Shown: positions 17,881-27,399, counted from the first letter of the stretch. The stretch is 64,000 nucleotides of DNA from Brevibacterium antiquum CNRZ 918 (GCF_900169145.1 NZ_FXZD01000005.1:1-64000), one strand, 5' to 3'. The notes: a model not told the origin generated them from the sequence alone. Translations and numbers: made by a program.

Positions 17881-18507
17881 ATGCCGAACGAAGCTTGGAC
17901 ACGTCTGCTCGAAGGAAATCATCGCTTCGTCGACGACGTTCCGCAGCATCCCAATCAGGACACCGCTCGACGTGAGGCACTGTCGAACAACCAGATGCCC
18001 TTCGTCACGCTTTTTGGCTGCTCCGACTCACGCGTGGCAGCGGAGATGATCTTCGACGTCGGCCTCGGCGACATGTTCGTCGTGCGCAACGCCGGTCAGG
18101 TCGTCGATCCGGTGACACTCGGTTCCCTCGAGTACGGGGTCGAGATCCTCGGCACTCCGCTGCTGGTCGTGCTCGGCCACGACAGCTGCGGTGCTGTGAC
18201 GGCTGCGTATGACTCCTACGACTCCGGAGAGACTCCCCCAGGGTTCATCTCCGATGTCGTGGCGCGGATCCTGCCCACTGTGGCCAGGGCCCGCAAGAAC
18301 AACCGCACAACCGTCAATGAGACGGTCGCGCAGAACACCATGGACACGGTTGAGAAGATCATGCAGCTCTCAGCGATCATCGCCCGTGCAGTCAATGAAG
18401 GTCGTCTCATCATCGTCGGCCTGACCTACCAGCTGCATGACGGTCGCATCACGGTCGTCGCCCAGCACGGAGGCGACGAGGACGCGGCCTCGACCGACGC
18501 TTCCTGA
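17881..18507 (+). CDS. beta-class carbonic anhydrase
   Basis: This 208-aa zinc enzyme interconverts CO2 and bicarbonate. All family zinc and catalytic residues are visible: C47-x-D49-x-R51 in FGCSDSRVA, and H100-x-x-C103 in [15 protein letters not shown] and [11 protein letters not shown] lie between. The start ATG at 17881 is 8 nt downstream of a TAGGTT hexamer, so it may be leaderless. It sits between glpX and fumC on the same strand, with 97 bp to the former and 72 bp to the latter. A role in supplying bicarbonate for carboxylation is plausible. Confidence 0.95.
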   Translation: MPNEAWTRLLEGNHRFVDDVPQHPNQDTARREALSNNQMPFVTLFGCSDSRVAAEMIFDVGLGDMFVVRNAGQVVDPVTLGSLEYGVEILGTPLLVVLGHDSCGAVTAAYDSYDSGETPPGFISDVVARILPTVARARKNNRTTVNETVAQNTMDTVEKIMQLSAIIARAVNEGRLIIVGLTYQLHDGRITVVAQHGGDEDAASTDAS

Positions 18508-18578
18508 GCACGGCTGCACCCGCGGCCTCAGCAGACACAATGACGAACAGCCCAGACATTATGTCGGAAAGGACAACT

Positions 18579-19982
18579 ATGAGCGAAGAGTTTCGCATCG
18601 AACACGACACCATGGGAGAAGTGAAGGTTCCCAAAGATGCTCTGTACAGCGCACAGACACAGCGCGCTGTGCAGAACTTCCCGATCTCAGGCAAAACCCT
18701 GGAATCAGCGCATATCGCCGCTCTGGCCCAGGTGAAGAAGGCAGCGGCGAAGGCCAACCTCGAACTCGGAGTCCTCGACGCTGACCGGGCAGAAGCCATC
18801 CAGAAGGCCGCCGAGGCGGTCATCGCCGGCGAATATGACGCCCACTTCCCCATCGATGTGTTCCAGACCGGTTCGGGTACATCCTCGAACATGAACACCA
18901 ACGAGGTGCTTGCCTCCCTGGCGACGAAGGCCCTGGAATCCCAGGGCATCGACGTTCACCCCAACGACCACGTCAACGCTTCGCAGTCCTCGAACGACGT
19001 GTTCCCCACCTCCGTGCACGTCGCCGTGACCAAGGCGCTGGTCAACTCGCTGATCCCGGCGATGGAGACCCTGGCCTCCTCACTGGAGAAGAAGGCGAAA
19101 GAATTCGCTTCGATCGTCAAGTCGGGCCGCACCCACCTCATGGATGCCACACCGGTGACGCTGGGACAGGAATTCGGCGGCTATGCCGCCCAGGTCCGCT
19201 ACGGCATCGAACGCATCGAGGCCTCGCTGCCCCGCGTCGCCGAGGTCCCCCAGGGCGGCACCGCCGTGGGCACCGGCATCAACACACCCGACGGATTCTC
19301 CGCACGCGTCGTTGAGATCCTCGCCGAGGAGACCGGCCTTCCCATCACGGAAGCACGCAACCATTTCGAGGCTCAGGCCAATCGCGACGGACTCATCGAA
19401 GCCTCGGGCCAGCTGCGCACGATCGCCTACGGCTACATGAAGATCTGCAACGATCTGCGGTGGATGGGATCGGGGCCGAACACCGGCCTCGGCGAAATCG
19501 CGATCCCCGACCTGCAGCCCGGTTCCTCGATCATGCCCGGCAAGGTCAACCCGGTCATCTGCGAAGCCACGATCCAGGTCGCTGCCCAGGTCATCGGCAA
19601 CGACACCACCGTGGCGCTGTCCTCGACCAATGGTGCCTTCGAGCTCAACGTCGGCATCCCGGTGATGGCGTCGAACCTGCTCGAATCCATTCGTCTGCTC
19701 GCGAACTCCTCGACCGTCATGGCCGAGAAGATGATCGACGGACTCCAGGCCAATGAGGAGCGTGCCCGTTTCCTCGCCGAGGCCAGCCCCTCCATCGTGA
19801 CTCCGCTGAACAAGGTCATCGGCTACGAATCGGCGGCGAAGATCGCCAAGCACGCCGTGGCCAACAAAATGACCGTGAAGGAAGCCACCATGGACCTCGG
19901 CTTCGTCTCCGACGGCTCCATCACCGAGGCCGACCTCGACAAGGCACTCGATGTCACCACGATGATCGGCAACTACAAGTAA
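18579..19982 (+). CDS. fumC: class II fumarate hydratase
   Basis: This 467-aa TCA-cycle enzyme converts fumarate to malate. The superfamily signature [11 protein letters not shown] is at 315-325. Active-site segments [28 protein letters not shown] and [17 protein letters not shown] are all intact. The ATG at 18579 follows GGAAAGGA. An upstream in-frame ATG at 18540 lacks a ribosome site. It is followed by a strong hairpin that separates it from the convergent phoH. Confidence 0.97.
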   Translation: MSEEFRIEHDTMGEVKVPKDALYSAQTQRAVQNFPISGKTLESAHIAALAQVKKAAAKANLELGVLDADRAEAIQKAAEAVIAGEYDAHFPIDVFQTGSGTSSNMNTNEVLASLATKALESQGIDVHPNDHVNASQSSNDVFPTSVHVAVTKALVNSLIPAMETLASSLEKKAKEFASIVKSGRTHLMDATPVTLGQEFGGYAAQVRYGIERIEASLPRVAEVPQGGTAVGTGINTPDGFSARVVEILAEETGLPITEARNHFEAQANRDGLIEASGQLRTIAYGYMKICNDLRWMGSGPNTGLGEIAIPDLQPGSSIMPGKVNPVICEATIQVAAQVIGNDTTVALSSTNGAFELNVGIPVMASNLLESIRLLANSSTVMAEKMIDGLQANEERARFLAEASPSIVTPLNKVIGYESAAKIAKHAVANKMTVKEATMDLGFVSDGSITEADLDKALDVTTMIGNYK

Positions 19983-19993
19983 GTCACACAGCA

Positions 19994-20038
19994 GAGGGGC
20001 CCGGTGGCAGGACTTCACATCCTGGCACCGGGCCCCTC
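19994..20038. terminator. hairpin between fumC and phoH
   Basis: An 18-bp stem (GAGGGGCCCGGTGGCAGG pairing with CCTGGCACCGGGCCCCTC, one mismatch) encloses a 9-nt loop. It lies between convergent genes and could stop transcription from both sides. No clear U-tract follows on either strand. Confidence 0.7.
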
Positions 20039-20068
20039 GCATTCACCTCATCGAGCGCACACTGCGTG

Positions 20069-21376
20069 TTAGGAGCGGAAGGGATCGAATTCCTCGAGCA
20101 CATCGGTGACCAGTGCTGCGATCTCGGAGCGTTCCGATCTGGTCAACGTCACGTGGGCGAACAGATCATGGCCCTTGAGCTTCTCGATCACCGCCGCGAC
20201 GCCGTCATGTCGACCCACTCGAAGATTGTCGCGCTGCGCCACATCGTGGGTGAGCACCACCTTCGAATTCATCCCGATGCGTGAAAGCACGGTCAGCAGC
20301 ACATTGCGTTCCAGCGACTGAGCCTCGTCGACGATGACGAACGCATCGTGCAACGACCGGCCCCGAATGTGCGTGAGCGGCAGAACCTCGAGCAAGTCGC
20401 GGTTCATCACCTCTTCGATGACGTTCTTGCTGACCAATGCCCCAAGGGTGTCGAAGACCGCTTCGGCCCACGGATTCATCTTCTCCCCCTCGGTGCCGGG
20501 CAGGAAGCCGAGGCTCTGGCCGCCGACGGCATAGATCGGACGGAAGACCATGATCTTCGAATGCTTGTTCTCCTCGAGCACCTTCTGCAGTCCCGCCATG
20601 AGGGCGAGTGCGGACTTCCCCGTTCCGGCTCGGCCTCCCAAGGACACGATTCCCAGCGCATCGTCGAGGAGCATGTCGATGGCCACCCGCTGCTCAGCAG
20701 ACCGGCCGTGGACACCGAAGATGTCACGATCACCGCGCACCAGCGACACGCGCTTTCCCGAGCGGACACGACCAAGTGCGGAACCACGAGGTGAGGTGAT
20801 GACGACGCCGGTGTTGACGACCTCATCGGCAACCGCCTCGGTGGTGGCCCACCCCTTGTCGTAGAACTGCGACATCTCGTCCTCGTCCAGTGACAGTTCG
20901 CTCATCCCCGTGAACCCGGAGTCGGTGGCGAGTTCCGCCAGATACTCCTCAGCCCGCAGGCCGAGGGCAGAAGCCTTCACCCGCATAGGCACATCCTTGG
21001 TCACAACCACCACGTCCTGGCCTTCAGCAGCCAGATTTCGGGCGACTGCGAGGATGCGAGTGTCGTTCTCCGCGCGATCGAAGCCGATCGGCATCGTCGA
21101 TACATCGACGTGGTTGAGTTCAACCCGCAGTGTGCCACCGGCATCGCCGACGGGAACAGGCTCATCAAGCCGGTCGAATTCGGAACGGAAGTCATCGAGG
21201 ATGTGCAGTGCTTTGCGGGCGGTGAAACCCAGTTCTGGATGATTGCGTTTGGCTTCCAACTCGGACACGACGACCAGCGGAATGACGAGATGGTGTTCTG
21301 CGAATCTCAACAGAGCACCCGGGTCGGAGAGCAGCACCGAGGTGTCGAGAACGTAAATGTGGACGTGTGCGGTCAT
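20069..21376 (-). CDS. phoH2: PIN-PhoH domain ATPase/ribonuclease
   Basis: This 435-aa PhoH2-type protein has an N-terminal PIN ribonuclease domain ([18 protein letters not shown], about 7-24, with the acidic site; VVVVTKD later) fused to a PhoH helicase-like ATPase. Walker [14 protein letters not shown] is near 245-257 and Walker [10 protein letters not shown] near 345-353, followed by [10 protein letters not shown]. In mycobacteria this protein is an RNA-unwinding ribonuclease. The ATG at 21376 begins the PIN strand, and upstream open frame to 21490 is discounted. It is convergent with fumC. In mycobacteria phoH2 is often preceded by an antitoxin-like ORF, and I see none here. Confidence 0.92.
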   Translation of the reverse strand: MTAHVHIYVLDTSVLLSDPGALLRFAEHHLVIPLVVVSELEAKRNHPELGFTARKALHILDDFRSEFDRLDEPVPVGDAGGTLRVELNHVDVSTMPIGFDRAENDTRILAVARNLAAEGQDVVVVTKDVPMRVKASALGLRAEEYLAELATDSGFTGMSELSLDEDEMSQFYDKGWATTEAVADEVVNTGVVITSPRGSALGRVRSGKRVSLVRGDRDIFGVHGRSAEQRVAIDMLLDDALGIVSLGGRAGTGKSALALMAGLQKVLEENKHSKIMVFRPIYAVGGQSLGFLPGTEGEKMNPWAEAVFDTLGALVSKNVIEEVMNRDLLEVLPLTHIRGRSLHDAFVIVDEAQSLERNVLLTVLSRIGMNSKVVLTHDVAQRDNLRVGRHDGVAAVIEKLKGHDLFAHVTLTRSERSEIAALVTDVLEEFDPFRS

Positions 21377-21553
21377 GAGGACCCCTGTGGCGTGAGTACC
21401 GCCGAGATCCGAGTCCTGACATCCCCCGATCTCGGGTTGGTGTCGACCAACTACTGCCAACCTAACCCCGATTCGAGGCCAAGTGGGCAACGGCTCGCGT
21501 GTTCGGGAGAGTCGCGGTTGTGAACTTCGCGTGAACCGCGGACGGCCCGGGAC

Positions 21554-22315
21554 CTATTTTCCGAAGCGGCGCTGGCGCAGGCCGTAGTCGCGGACCGCGC
21601 GCAGGAAGTCGGTGCGTCGGAAGTCGGGCCAGTACGCTTCGCAGAAATAGAACTCCGAGTAGGCGCTCTGCCACATGAGGAACCCGGACAGGCGCTGCTC
21701 ACCCGACGAACGGATGATGAGGTCGGGGTCCGGCTGGCCCTTGGTGTACAGATGTTCGCTGATCTGCTGTGGGGAGAGTTCGGAGATGATCGTCTCCAAG
21801 TCGGTGCCTTCATCCGTGCGCAGGCGCAACAGCGACTTCACCGCGTTGACGATCTCCTGCCGTCCGCCGTAGCCGACTGCGACGTTGACGCGCATCTGGC
21901 AGTCCCCCGCCGAGGTGGCCGCCTCCAAACGTGCCCGCAGGCCCGGTGGCAGGATCTCCAGGTCCCCGACCAACTGCACCCGTACGCCTTTGAGAGCTGC
22001 GATCTTCTCGACCAGGTCGGAGATGATCTCGATGAGGACCTCGACCTCTTCGGCGGATCTGGCGAGGTTCTCCTTGGACAGGACGTAGAGCGTGACGATA
22101 TCGACGTCGATCTCATCACACCACCCGAGGAACTCGACGATCTTCTCGGCTCCGGCCCGGTGCCCGTCGGCGGTGGTGGCACCGAATTCCTTCGCCCAGC
22201 GGCGGTTGCCGTCGGTGATGACACCGACATGCCTGGGCACTGGGACAGATTTGTCCAGCTCGCGCAGGAGCCGCCGCTCATAGAGACGGTAGAGCAGGCT
22301 CACCGGTCGCGCCAC
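21554..22315 (-). CDS. uppS: isoprenyl transferase (cis-prenyltransferase)
   Basis: This 253-aa Z-prenyl diphosphate synthase condenses IPP with an allylic diphosphate, feeding undecaprenyl or decaprenyl carrier lipid synthesis at the membrane. VITDGNRRWA carries the catalytic Asp (D35). SKENLARSAEEV, NVAVGYGGRQEIV and IRSSGEQRLSGFLMWQ are family blocks. The usual sequence is DGNGRWA, and the N-R form found here is the one seen in Rv1086-type enzymes. With trhA divergent next door, as in Rv1085c-Rv1086, this may be the short-chain synthase rather than the long-chain one. The GTG at 22315 is preferred because of AAAGAGGA upstream. An alternative GTG lies 15 nt earlier. Confidence 0.93.
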   Translation of the reverse strand: MARPVSLLYRLYERRLLRELDKSVPVPRHVGVITDGNRRWAKEFGATTADGHRAGAEKIVEFLGWCDEIDVDIVTLYVLSKENLARSAEEVEVLIEIISDLVEKIAALKGVRVQLVGDLEILPPGLRARLEAATSAGDCQMRVNVAVGYGGRQEIVNAVKSLLRLRTDEGTDLETIISELSPQQISEHLYTKGQPDPDLIIRSSGEQRLSGFLMWQSAYSEFYFCEAYWPDFRRTDFLRAVRDYGLRQRRFGK

Positions 22316-22439
22316 ACTGTCCTCTTTCACACTCGGATTCCGGTCGATTCGACCACCTTACACAGTACTATCCCGAACGGCTTCACGTCAGCTGGCGCAC
22401 CCCGAGGGTGCCGTTGAACGATCCCTCAGGTGAGGTCGA

Positions 22440-22445
22440 TATCCT
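22440..22445 (+). promoter_or_regulatory. -10 hexamer TATCCT, leaderless trhA
   Basis: TATCCT is separated by exactly 6 nt (GAAACC) from the ATG at 22452, with no ribosome site. Confidence 0.5.
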
Positions 22446-22451
22446 GAAACC

Positions 22452-23237
22452 ATGAACGCACCAGTCACTGAACCGCCCTCACCCAGCTCCGAAGATCAGA
22501 GGTCAGTCGACTCCACATCCCCAGCGCAGTCGCGCTCCGGCTACCCTGTGCACATCGCCCGCAGGCGCTCCGCTCTGCGGCGTGAGTTGGACAAACTGGC
22601 AGGTCAGGTCAAACCCAAACTGCGTGGCTGGTTCCACGCAGCAGCCTTTCCCCTCGCGACGTTCGGCGGCTTGGCTCTGGTCATCATCTCCCCCACAATC
22701 GAGTCTCGGATCGCGGCTGCGATCTTCGCCATCACCGGGATGTTGCTCTTCGGGACCTCTGCCGTCTATCACCGGGGGCGGTGGCGGACTCGAGCCCGAC
22801 TGATCCTGCGCCGGCTCGACCATGCGAACATCTTCCTTATCACCGCGGGCACCTATACGCCGTTGGCGGTGCTGACTCTGCGGACAGATCAGACGATCCT
22901 GCTCCTGTCCGTCCTCTGGGGTGCAGCAATCCTGGGAGCAGCCTTCAGGACCATCTTCACAACCGCGCCGCGGTGGCTCTTCGTTCCCATCTATGTGGGC
23001 TTCGGCGTCGCCGGAGTCGGCTACATTCCCCAGATCTGGGCGAGCAACCCTGCGGTGGGCATCCTCGTCGTGGCAGGCGGAGTCTGCTATGTCGTGGGTG
23101 CCGTGATCTACGGAATCAAAAAGCCCAATCCCTCACCGAAGTGGCTTGGCTTCCATGAGATCTTCCACATTCTGACGATCGCCGGCTACGGCTGCCATCT
23201 CGCGGCGCTTCTCGTTGCCGCGGTGGCTGCCTACTAG
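22452..23237 (+). CDS. trhA: hemolysin III family (TrhA/PAQR) membrane protein
   Basis: This 261-aa protein of the hemolysin III/PAQR family has about seven membrane helices from residue 60 on. The signature pattern includes SAVYHRGRW and LRRLDHANIFLITAGTYTPL, then a C-terminal FHEIFHILTIAGYGCHLAAL. The conserved His/Ser/Asp residues of the predicted metal site (S..YH, D, H...H) are visible. The first 55 residues are hydrophilic and Ser/Pro-rich, longer than the family norm. Bacterial TrhA proteins are linked to membrane energetics and fluidity rather than proven hemolysis. It is divergent from uppS. Confidence 0.93.
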   Translation: MNAPVTEPPSPSSEDQRSVDSTSPAQSRSGYPVHIARRRSALRRELDKLAGQVKPKLRGWFHAAAFPLATFGGLALVIISPTIESRIAAAIFAITGMLLFGTSAVYHRGRWRTRARLILRRLDHANIFLITAGTYTPLAVLTLRTDQTILLLSVLWGAAILGAAFRTIFTTAPRWLFVPIYVGFGVAGVGYIPQIWASNPAVGILVVAGGVCYVVGAVIYGIKKPNPSPKWLGFHEIFHILTIAGYGCHLAALLVAAVAAY

Positions 23238-23263
23238 ACGCCTGTTACTCAGCTTCTGACAGA

Positions 23264-23629
23264 TCAGTCCTGAGATCGTGCAGGGTCGCCCTGCTCGGGG
23301 TCGGTCACGTTCTGACCCGGGGCGTCCTGCTCCGTTTGGGAATTCTCAGTCTCTGCCGCCGTTGACGCCTCCTCATCTGCGACTGGTGCAGATTCGCCGG
23401 AGAGCTTTGACTGGTTGGGCACGGCATACTTACGCATCGGGATCGGATACGCATCATCGGCATGTGCGCGTGCGCGCACGCGACGAACTCGTTTGAGGGC
23501 ATCACGAATGAGGAAGATGATGGCGATGACGATGACCAGTGTGACCACGAAGCCGATCGTGCCGGGAGTCACCAGATCAGGGTCGGGGGCTCCGCTGGGG
23601 GTCGCGTCCTGTGCTGCAGCCAGAATCAT
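23264..23629 (-). CDS. small membrane protein coupled to mca
   Basis: This 121-aa protein has one membrane helix (TIGFVVTLVIVIAIIFLI, about 24-41), then a basic juxtamembrane stretch (RDALKRVRRVRARAHADD) and an acidic, Gln/Glu-rich disordered C-terminus. Its ATG overlaps the mca stop by 4 bp (ATGA), so the two are translated together. An equivalent small protein follows mca in mycobacteria (Rv1083), from memory. No function is known, and a membrane adaptor for mycothiol-dependent detoxification is only a guess from coupling. Confidence 0.85.
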   Translation of the reverse strand: MILAAAQDATPSGAPDPDLVTPGTIGFVVTLVIVIAIIFLIRDALKRVRRVRARAHADDAYPIPMRKYAVPNQSKLSGESAPVADEEASTAAETENSQTEQDAPGQNVTDPEQGDPARSQD

Positions 23630-24618
23630 GCACTCTCACCTGTCACTTCGTCGTACTCGTCTTCGTTCGGTGAAGCAGGCAGCATGCCCTCTGCTGGCAC
23701 CTTCCGACCATCATCCAAGGTCACCGAGGCGAAGAGGTCGGTCTCTTGAAAATCAACGCCGGGTGTCAACGCGATCCGATCAGTGTTGTCGATGGCGAGC
23801 TCGAACTCCTCTGTCGGCCAGTACGTCCGCGCGGCTTTGCGCGAGGCGGAGAAGAACCCGCCGTCGGGATCGATCTGTGTGGCGTGTGACAGAAGAGCAC
23901 GATCACGGGAAGGAAAGAACTCTGCACAGTCAATCGTCGTGCTCAACCAGTTGACCCTCTGGGCATCGCGTTTCTTGAAGTCCTCGATGTGGCCGGCGAA
24001 GGGAGACTCGAGACCTGCCTCGGTCATCTTCTCGTGGATGGTCACCCACTTCTTCGCGGACAGATCCTGGTTGAAGTAGACCTTCTCAACCTGCCAGGGC
24101 TCGCCGAGTTCCGGGTTCTTCTCCGGGTCTGCGGCGGCCGCCACCGCCGCCATCGTCACCGCGTGGTTCTTGATGTGATCGGGGTGAGGGTACCCGCCCA
24201 GCTCATCGTAGGTCGTCACGACCTGTGGGCGGAAGCTGCGGATGATGTGCACCAGGGGCAGCATGGCCACTTCGTCGGGGACTCGGTAGAAGCAACCGGG
24301 GGGCGTCTGGTTGTCGAAGTCACCATCGGGCAGTCCCGAGTCGACGTGTCCGACCCACACATGCTCGGCGCCCAGAGCGGCTGCGGCCGTGGCCATCTCT
24401 TCGCGACGCAGACCTGCGATGTCGCGGCTGGCCTTCGGACTCTGCAGCAGTGCAGGGTTGAGGATGTCTCCGGCTTCACCACCGGTCATGCTGGCGATGA
24501 GGACTCGAGCTCCGAGTGAGGCGTACTTCGCGCTCGTCGCCGCACCCTTCGAGGATTCGTCGTCAGGATGGGCATGAACCGTCAGCAGACGCAGTCCATG
24601 GTACGGAAGCGAAGTCAT
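23626..24618 (-). CDS. mca: mycothiol S-conjugate amidase
   Basis: This 330-aa zinc amidase of the LmbE/PIG-L family cleaves mycothiol S-conjugates, releasing mercapturic acids for export of toxins. The metal site is intact: H17-P-D-D20 in VHAHPDDES and H148 in GGYPHPDHIK. Mca-specific segments include GGEAGDILNP and VWVGHVDSGLPDGD. Length and motifs favour Mca over the shorter MshB deacetylase. It shows that the organism makes mycothiol. It is the first gene of a two-gene unit with the coupled small membrane protein and is divergent from the DUF4307 gene. Confidence 0.95.
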   Translation of the reverse strand: MTSLPYHGLRLLTVHAHPDDESSKGAATSAKYASLGARVLIASMTGGEAGDILNPALLQSPKASRDIAGLRREEMATAAAALGAEHVWVGHVDSGLPDGDFDNQTPPGCFYRVPDEVAMLPLVHIIRSFRPQVVTTYDELGGYPHPDHIKNHAVTMAAVAAAADPEKNPELGEPWQVEKVYFNQDLSAKKWVTIHEKMTEAGLESPFAGHIEDFKKRDAQRVNWLSTTIDCAEFFPSRDRALLSHATQIDPDGGFFSASRKAARTYWPTEEFELAIDNTDRIALTPGVDFQETDLFASVTLDDGRKVPAEGMLPASPNEDEYDEVTGESA

Positions 24619-24742
24619 GTTTGGTGTGTCCCTTTCGATTCAGCCTGGTGACGTTCCGTTTCCTGCGCAACGGCTGAAATGATCGCAGGAGACGGATCGA
24701 CTACTCTAGGTTAGTGCGCAATGTTCGTAGATGAGGAATTCA

Positions 24743-25168
24743 ATGACTGAGGTAACAGTGGAAAAACCACTGCATGATGATCGCTATGGCCGCGTCCGCG
24801 AGCCCAAGCGCCGTCTGGGAAAGACGGCCACGATCATCGCTGTCGTCATCGTCTCTGCCCTGGTCATCGCGATTGCGTTCGTGGCATTCCGCCCCCAGAC
24901 CACTCCCACGACTCCCAAGACACTCGGCTATTCAGTTGTCGACTCTTCCTTAACACAGGTCACAGTGGCAATATTTCCTGATCAGGATCGGGATGTGCAC
25001 TGCATCGTGCAGGCGACGAACGACTATGAGGCCATCGTCGGCTTCACCGAGATCACCCTCCCAGCCGATCCCACCGCCGATCCCCACTCGCCCAGGCAGA
25101 TGGACATCGATCTGGCCACGACGCAGCTGGCTTCGTCCGGCCACGCCGACGCCTGCTGGTTCGAATAG
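24743..25168 (+). CDS. DUF4307 membrane protein
   Basis: This 141-aa protein with DUF4307 architecture has a basic cytoplasmic N-terminus (DRYGRVREPKRRLGK), one helix (TATIIAVVIVSALVIAIAFVAF, about 32-53) and a small extracytoplasmic domain. The domain contains DVHCIVQATND and ends SGHADACWFE, with two cysteines that could pair. The ATG at 24743 follows GATGAGGA. The neighbours mca and greA are the same as those of Rv1081c in M. tuberculosis (from memory). Function is unknown. Confidence 0.85.
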   Translation: MTEVTVEKPLHDDRYGRVREPKRRLGKTATIIAVVIVSALVIAIAFVAFRPQTTPTTPKTLGYSVVDSSLTQVTVAIFPDQDRDVHCIVQATNDYEAIVGFTEITLPADPTADPHSPRQMDIDLATTQLASSGHADACWFE

Positions 25169-25285
25169 CGCTGTCTGCACGCCTCACCTCTGGCACAACT
25201 GCACTGTCACAACAGGAGTAAGCAGGCGTGACGGAGATCATCGTTTTCGCGTGCAGATGCGTTAGACTGTAGTTTCATTCACCAT

Positions 25286-25311
25286 CCGGGCGTACCCAAC
25301 GCCCGGTTTTT
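25286..25311 (+). terminator. intrinsic terminator in the greA leader
   Basis: A perfect 7-bp stem (CCGGGCG / CGCCCGG) with a 7-nt loop is followed by TTTTT, a canonical Rho-independent terminator. It lies 117 bp after the DUF4307 stop and 48 bp before greA. A TAGACT -10-like hexamer at 25263-25268 lies between, so it may act inside the greA leader rather than only after DUF4307. Confidence 0.8.
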
Positions 25312-25359
25312 CGTTGCCTGACGCGCCTGTCAGCGCACCGAACCGAAGAAGGAGAAGTC

Positions 25360-25854
25360 ATGACCGAGGATGTCACCCAGGAAGAAACATGGTTGACTCA
25401 GGAAGCCTTCGACCGTCTGTCGCAGGAACTTGAACACCTCTCCGGACCGGGACGTGCAGAGATTGCTGAGAAGATCGAAGCCGCCCGCGACGAGGGTGAC
25501 TTGAAGGAGAACGGCGGATACCACGCGGCGCGCGAGGAGCAGGGCAAGCAAGAGGCACGCATTCGCCAGCTCGAGCTGCTCCTGCAGTCTGCGAAGGTCG
25601 GATCCAGCGACAGCGATGGCAAAACCGTGTCCCCCGGTTCCGTCGTCACCGCGAAGGTGGCCGGAAACGACATGCGGTTCCTGCTGGGCAGCCGTGAGAT
25701 CGCCGGCGATTCCGATATCGACGTGTTTTCGGAGAAGTCCCCACTGGGCGCCGCGGTGCTCGGTGTCGCCGTCGGAGGAAAGTCCAGCTACGAAGCCCCC
25801 AATGGCAAGGAGATCAAGGTCGAGGTCAAGAACATCGAACCTTTCTCCGGCTGA
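25360..25854 (+). CDS. greA: transcription elongation factor GreA
   Basis: GreA (164 aa) enters the secondary channel of RNA polymerase and stimulates transcript cleavage of backtracked complexes. The N-terminal coiled-coil hairpin (about 15-80) has the tip segment EARDEGDLKENGGYHAARE-like, with conserved acidic residues. The C-terminal FKBP-like domain includes AVLGVAVGGKSSYEAPNG and ends KVEVKNIEPF. ATG follows AGAAGGAGAAG, a strong ribosome site. The intrinsic terminator just upstream and a long perfect hairpin downstream isolate it as a single-gene unit. Confidence 0.97.
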   Translation: MTEDVTQEETWLTQEAFDRLSQELEHLSGPGRAEIAEKIEAARDEGDLKENGGYHAAREEQGKQEARIRQLELLLQSAKVGSSDSDGKTVSPGSVVTAKVAGNDMRFLLGSREIAGDSDIDVFSEKSPLGAAVLGVAVGGKSSYEAPNGKEIKVEVKNIEPFSG

Positions 25855-25881
25855 TCGAACAGCCCCACTCGGGGTGCAGCC

Positions 25882-25924
25882 ATGAAGCAGTGGGCGGGTG
25901 ATCATCACCCGCCCACTGCTTCAT
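25882..25924. terminator. perfect 21-bp hairpin, bidirectional terminator
   Basis: Two perfect 21-nt arms around a single central C (stem core GCAGTGGGCGGGTGAT) lie 27 bp after greA and 51 bp before the stop of the convergent AI-2E gene. There is no strong U-tract. Confidence 0.75.
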
Positions 25925-25975
25925 TCACTGTGCTGCTGCGTTATTCACACCGTCACCCTGCTCACACGGACCGAC

Positions 25976-27334
25976 TCATTCGGTTTGGCCTCCGCCCTTC
26001 GTCAAGTCATCGTCGGATGTCTCGACCGCAGCCTCGTGGATGGTGGTGTCGAGCTTGCCCTTCGCCCTCTCCAGCACGGCTGAGGCCTGATCCCCTTCCC
26101 CATCGGACGGACCATTCGGGTTCTTGGCTCGGACGATGTAGGTCACTACCGTGTTGAGGACGGCGACCATAGGGACCGCGAACAGCGCGCCGACGATGCC
26201 GAACAGGAAGCCACCGCCGGTCACTGCGAGGATGACTGCGAGCGGGTGGACTGAAACGGCCTTGCCCATGAGGAAGGGCTGCAGGATCTGACTTTCGATC
26301 TGCTGCACGGCGATGACCACAGCCAGCATGATGATGGCACTGACCGGACCGCTGGAGACCAGGGCGACGATAATAGCCACGACGCCCGAGGCGATCGCAC
26401 CGACGACGGGGACGAACGAGGCCAGGAATACGAGCACTGTCAGCGGAATGACCAGCGGGATCCCGAGGAACGCGGCACCGATGCCGATGCCGATGGCGTC
26501 GACGCCGGCCACGAGGACCTGAACACGCACGTACTGGACGAGGGTGGTCCAGCCACGCTCCGAAGCTCCGGTGGCGGTGGGCTGGGCCGGCAGAGGCAGC
26601 AGACGCATCGCCCAGCGGAAGATCTTCTCTCCGTCATAGAGGAAGAAGAAGGTGGCGAACAGGCACACTGCGGCACCGGTGAGGAATGTGCCGACCGACG
26701 ACGTCGCCTGCCACGCGCCGCCGAGGAGCTGGGAGCTGTTGTTCTGGAAGAAGTTCGTGGCCGTATCGATCGAATCGTCGATATAACCGGAGACCGTCGA
26801 CGCGTCCAGACCGAAGGGCCTGGTGGCCAACCAGTCGCTGATTCCGGAGAACCCTGTGATCACCTGGTCGACGAGGTCTGGCATACCCGAGTAGATCTGC
26901 TGGCCGACCAAGGTCAGGAGTCCCGAGACGACGACGATGAACCCGAGGAAGGCGGTGAGCGCGGCGGCGACCCGGGGCAGCCCCTTCTTCACCATCCAGT
27001 TGGTGAATGGCGCCAGGAGCGCTGTGAGCAGGAGGGCGATGAGCACCGGCAGAACGACGCTCGAGATCTTCGCCAACAGCCAGAATGCGACGCCGATAGC
27101 GACGAGTACGACTATCGAGCGCCAGGACCACGCGGCTGCGAGTTTGAGGCCCGGGGCCACATAGGGGACAGCTTCGGCTTCGATGCGGCTGTGCGCGATC
27201 TCCTCGGCACTGACGTCCTGCGCACGTGGAGCCTGCTTGGACGGTGTGGAACGGCCGTCATTGCGGCCCTTGCGGAACGCCTCCCAGGCCCCACGGAACC
27301 GATTCGGGGATTGCTTCTTCTCTTTGTCAGACAT
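25976..27334 (-). CDS. AI-2E family transporter (PerM-like)
   Basis: This 452-aa membrane protein of the AI-2E/TerC-independent permease family has a helix group SIVVLVAIGVAFWLLAKI and VLPVLIALLLTALLAPF at the N-side. The conserved C-terminal cluster is FLGIPLVIPLTVLVFLASF, then FVPVVGAIASGVVAIIVAL and FLFGIVGALFAVPMVAVLN. Hydrophilic tails are present at both ends, and the C-terminal tail is acidic. Substrate is unknown and the family name should not be read as proof of autoinducer export. ATG at 27334 is leaderless-like, with TATTGT 6 nt upstream. It is convergent with greA and divergent from the SGNH-like gene. Confidence 0.9.
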   Translation of the reverse strand: MSDKEKKQSPNRFRGAWEAFRKGRNDGRSTPSKQAPRAQDVSAEEIAHSRIEAEAVPYVAPGLKLAAAWSWRSIVVLVAIGVAFWLLAKISSVVLPVLIALLLTALLAPFTNWMVKKGLPRVAAALTAFLGFIVVVSGLLTLVGQQIYSGMPDLVDQVITGFSGISDWLATRPFGLDASTVSGYIDDSIDTATNFFQNNSSQLLGGAWQATSSVGTFLTGAAVCLFATFFFLYDGEKIFRWAMRLLPLPAQPTATGASERGWTTLVQYVRVQVLVAGVDAIGIGIGAAFLGIPLVIPLTVLVFLASFVPVVGAIASGVVAIIVALVSSGPVSAIIMLAVVIAVQQIESQILQPFLMGKAVSVHPLAVILAVTGGGFLFGIVGALFAVPMVAVLNTVVTYIVRAKNPNGPSDGEGDQASAVLERAKGKLDTTIHEAAVETSDDDLTKGGGQTE

Positions 27335-27340
27335 AACTCA

Positions 27341-27346
27341 ACAATA
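27341..27346 (-). promoter_or_regulatory. -10 hexamer TATTGT, leaderless AI-2E gene
   Basis: TATTGT lies 6 nt before the minus-strand ATG. It is embedded in the inverted repeat CAACAA-TAG-TTGTTG (27339-27353), so a repressor bound there would cover the promoter. Confidence 0.5.
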
Positions 27347-27399
27347 GTTGTTGGGAGGCTCTGGGAAGTGCAATGATGACGGATAAAGGAGGGAGTTTC

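Noticed and set aside
21377-21490. Antitoxin-like ORF or longer N-terminus upstream of phoH2
   Set aside because: The frame is open but shows no ribosome site and no antitoxin pattern.
27373-27399. ATG starts upstream of the SGNH-like gene
   Set aside because: The GGAGGGAG ribosome site fits the GTG at 27400 and not these ATGs.
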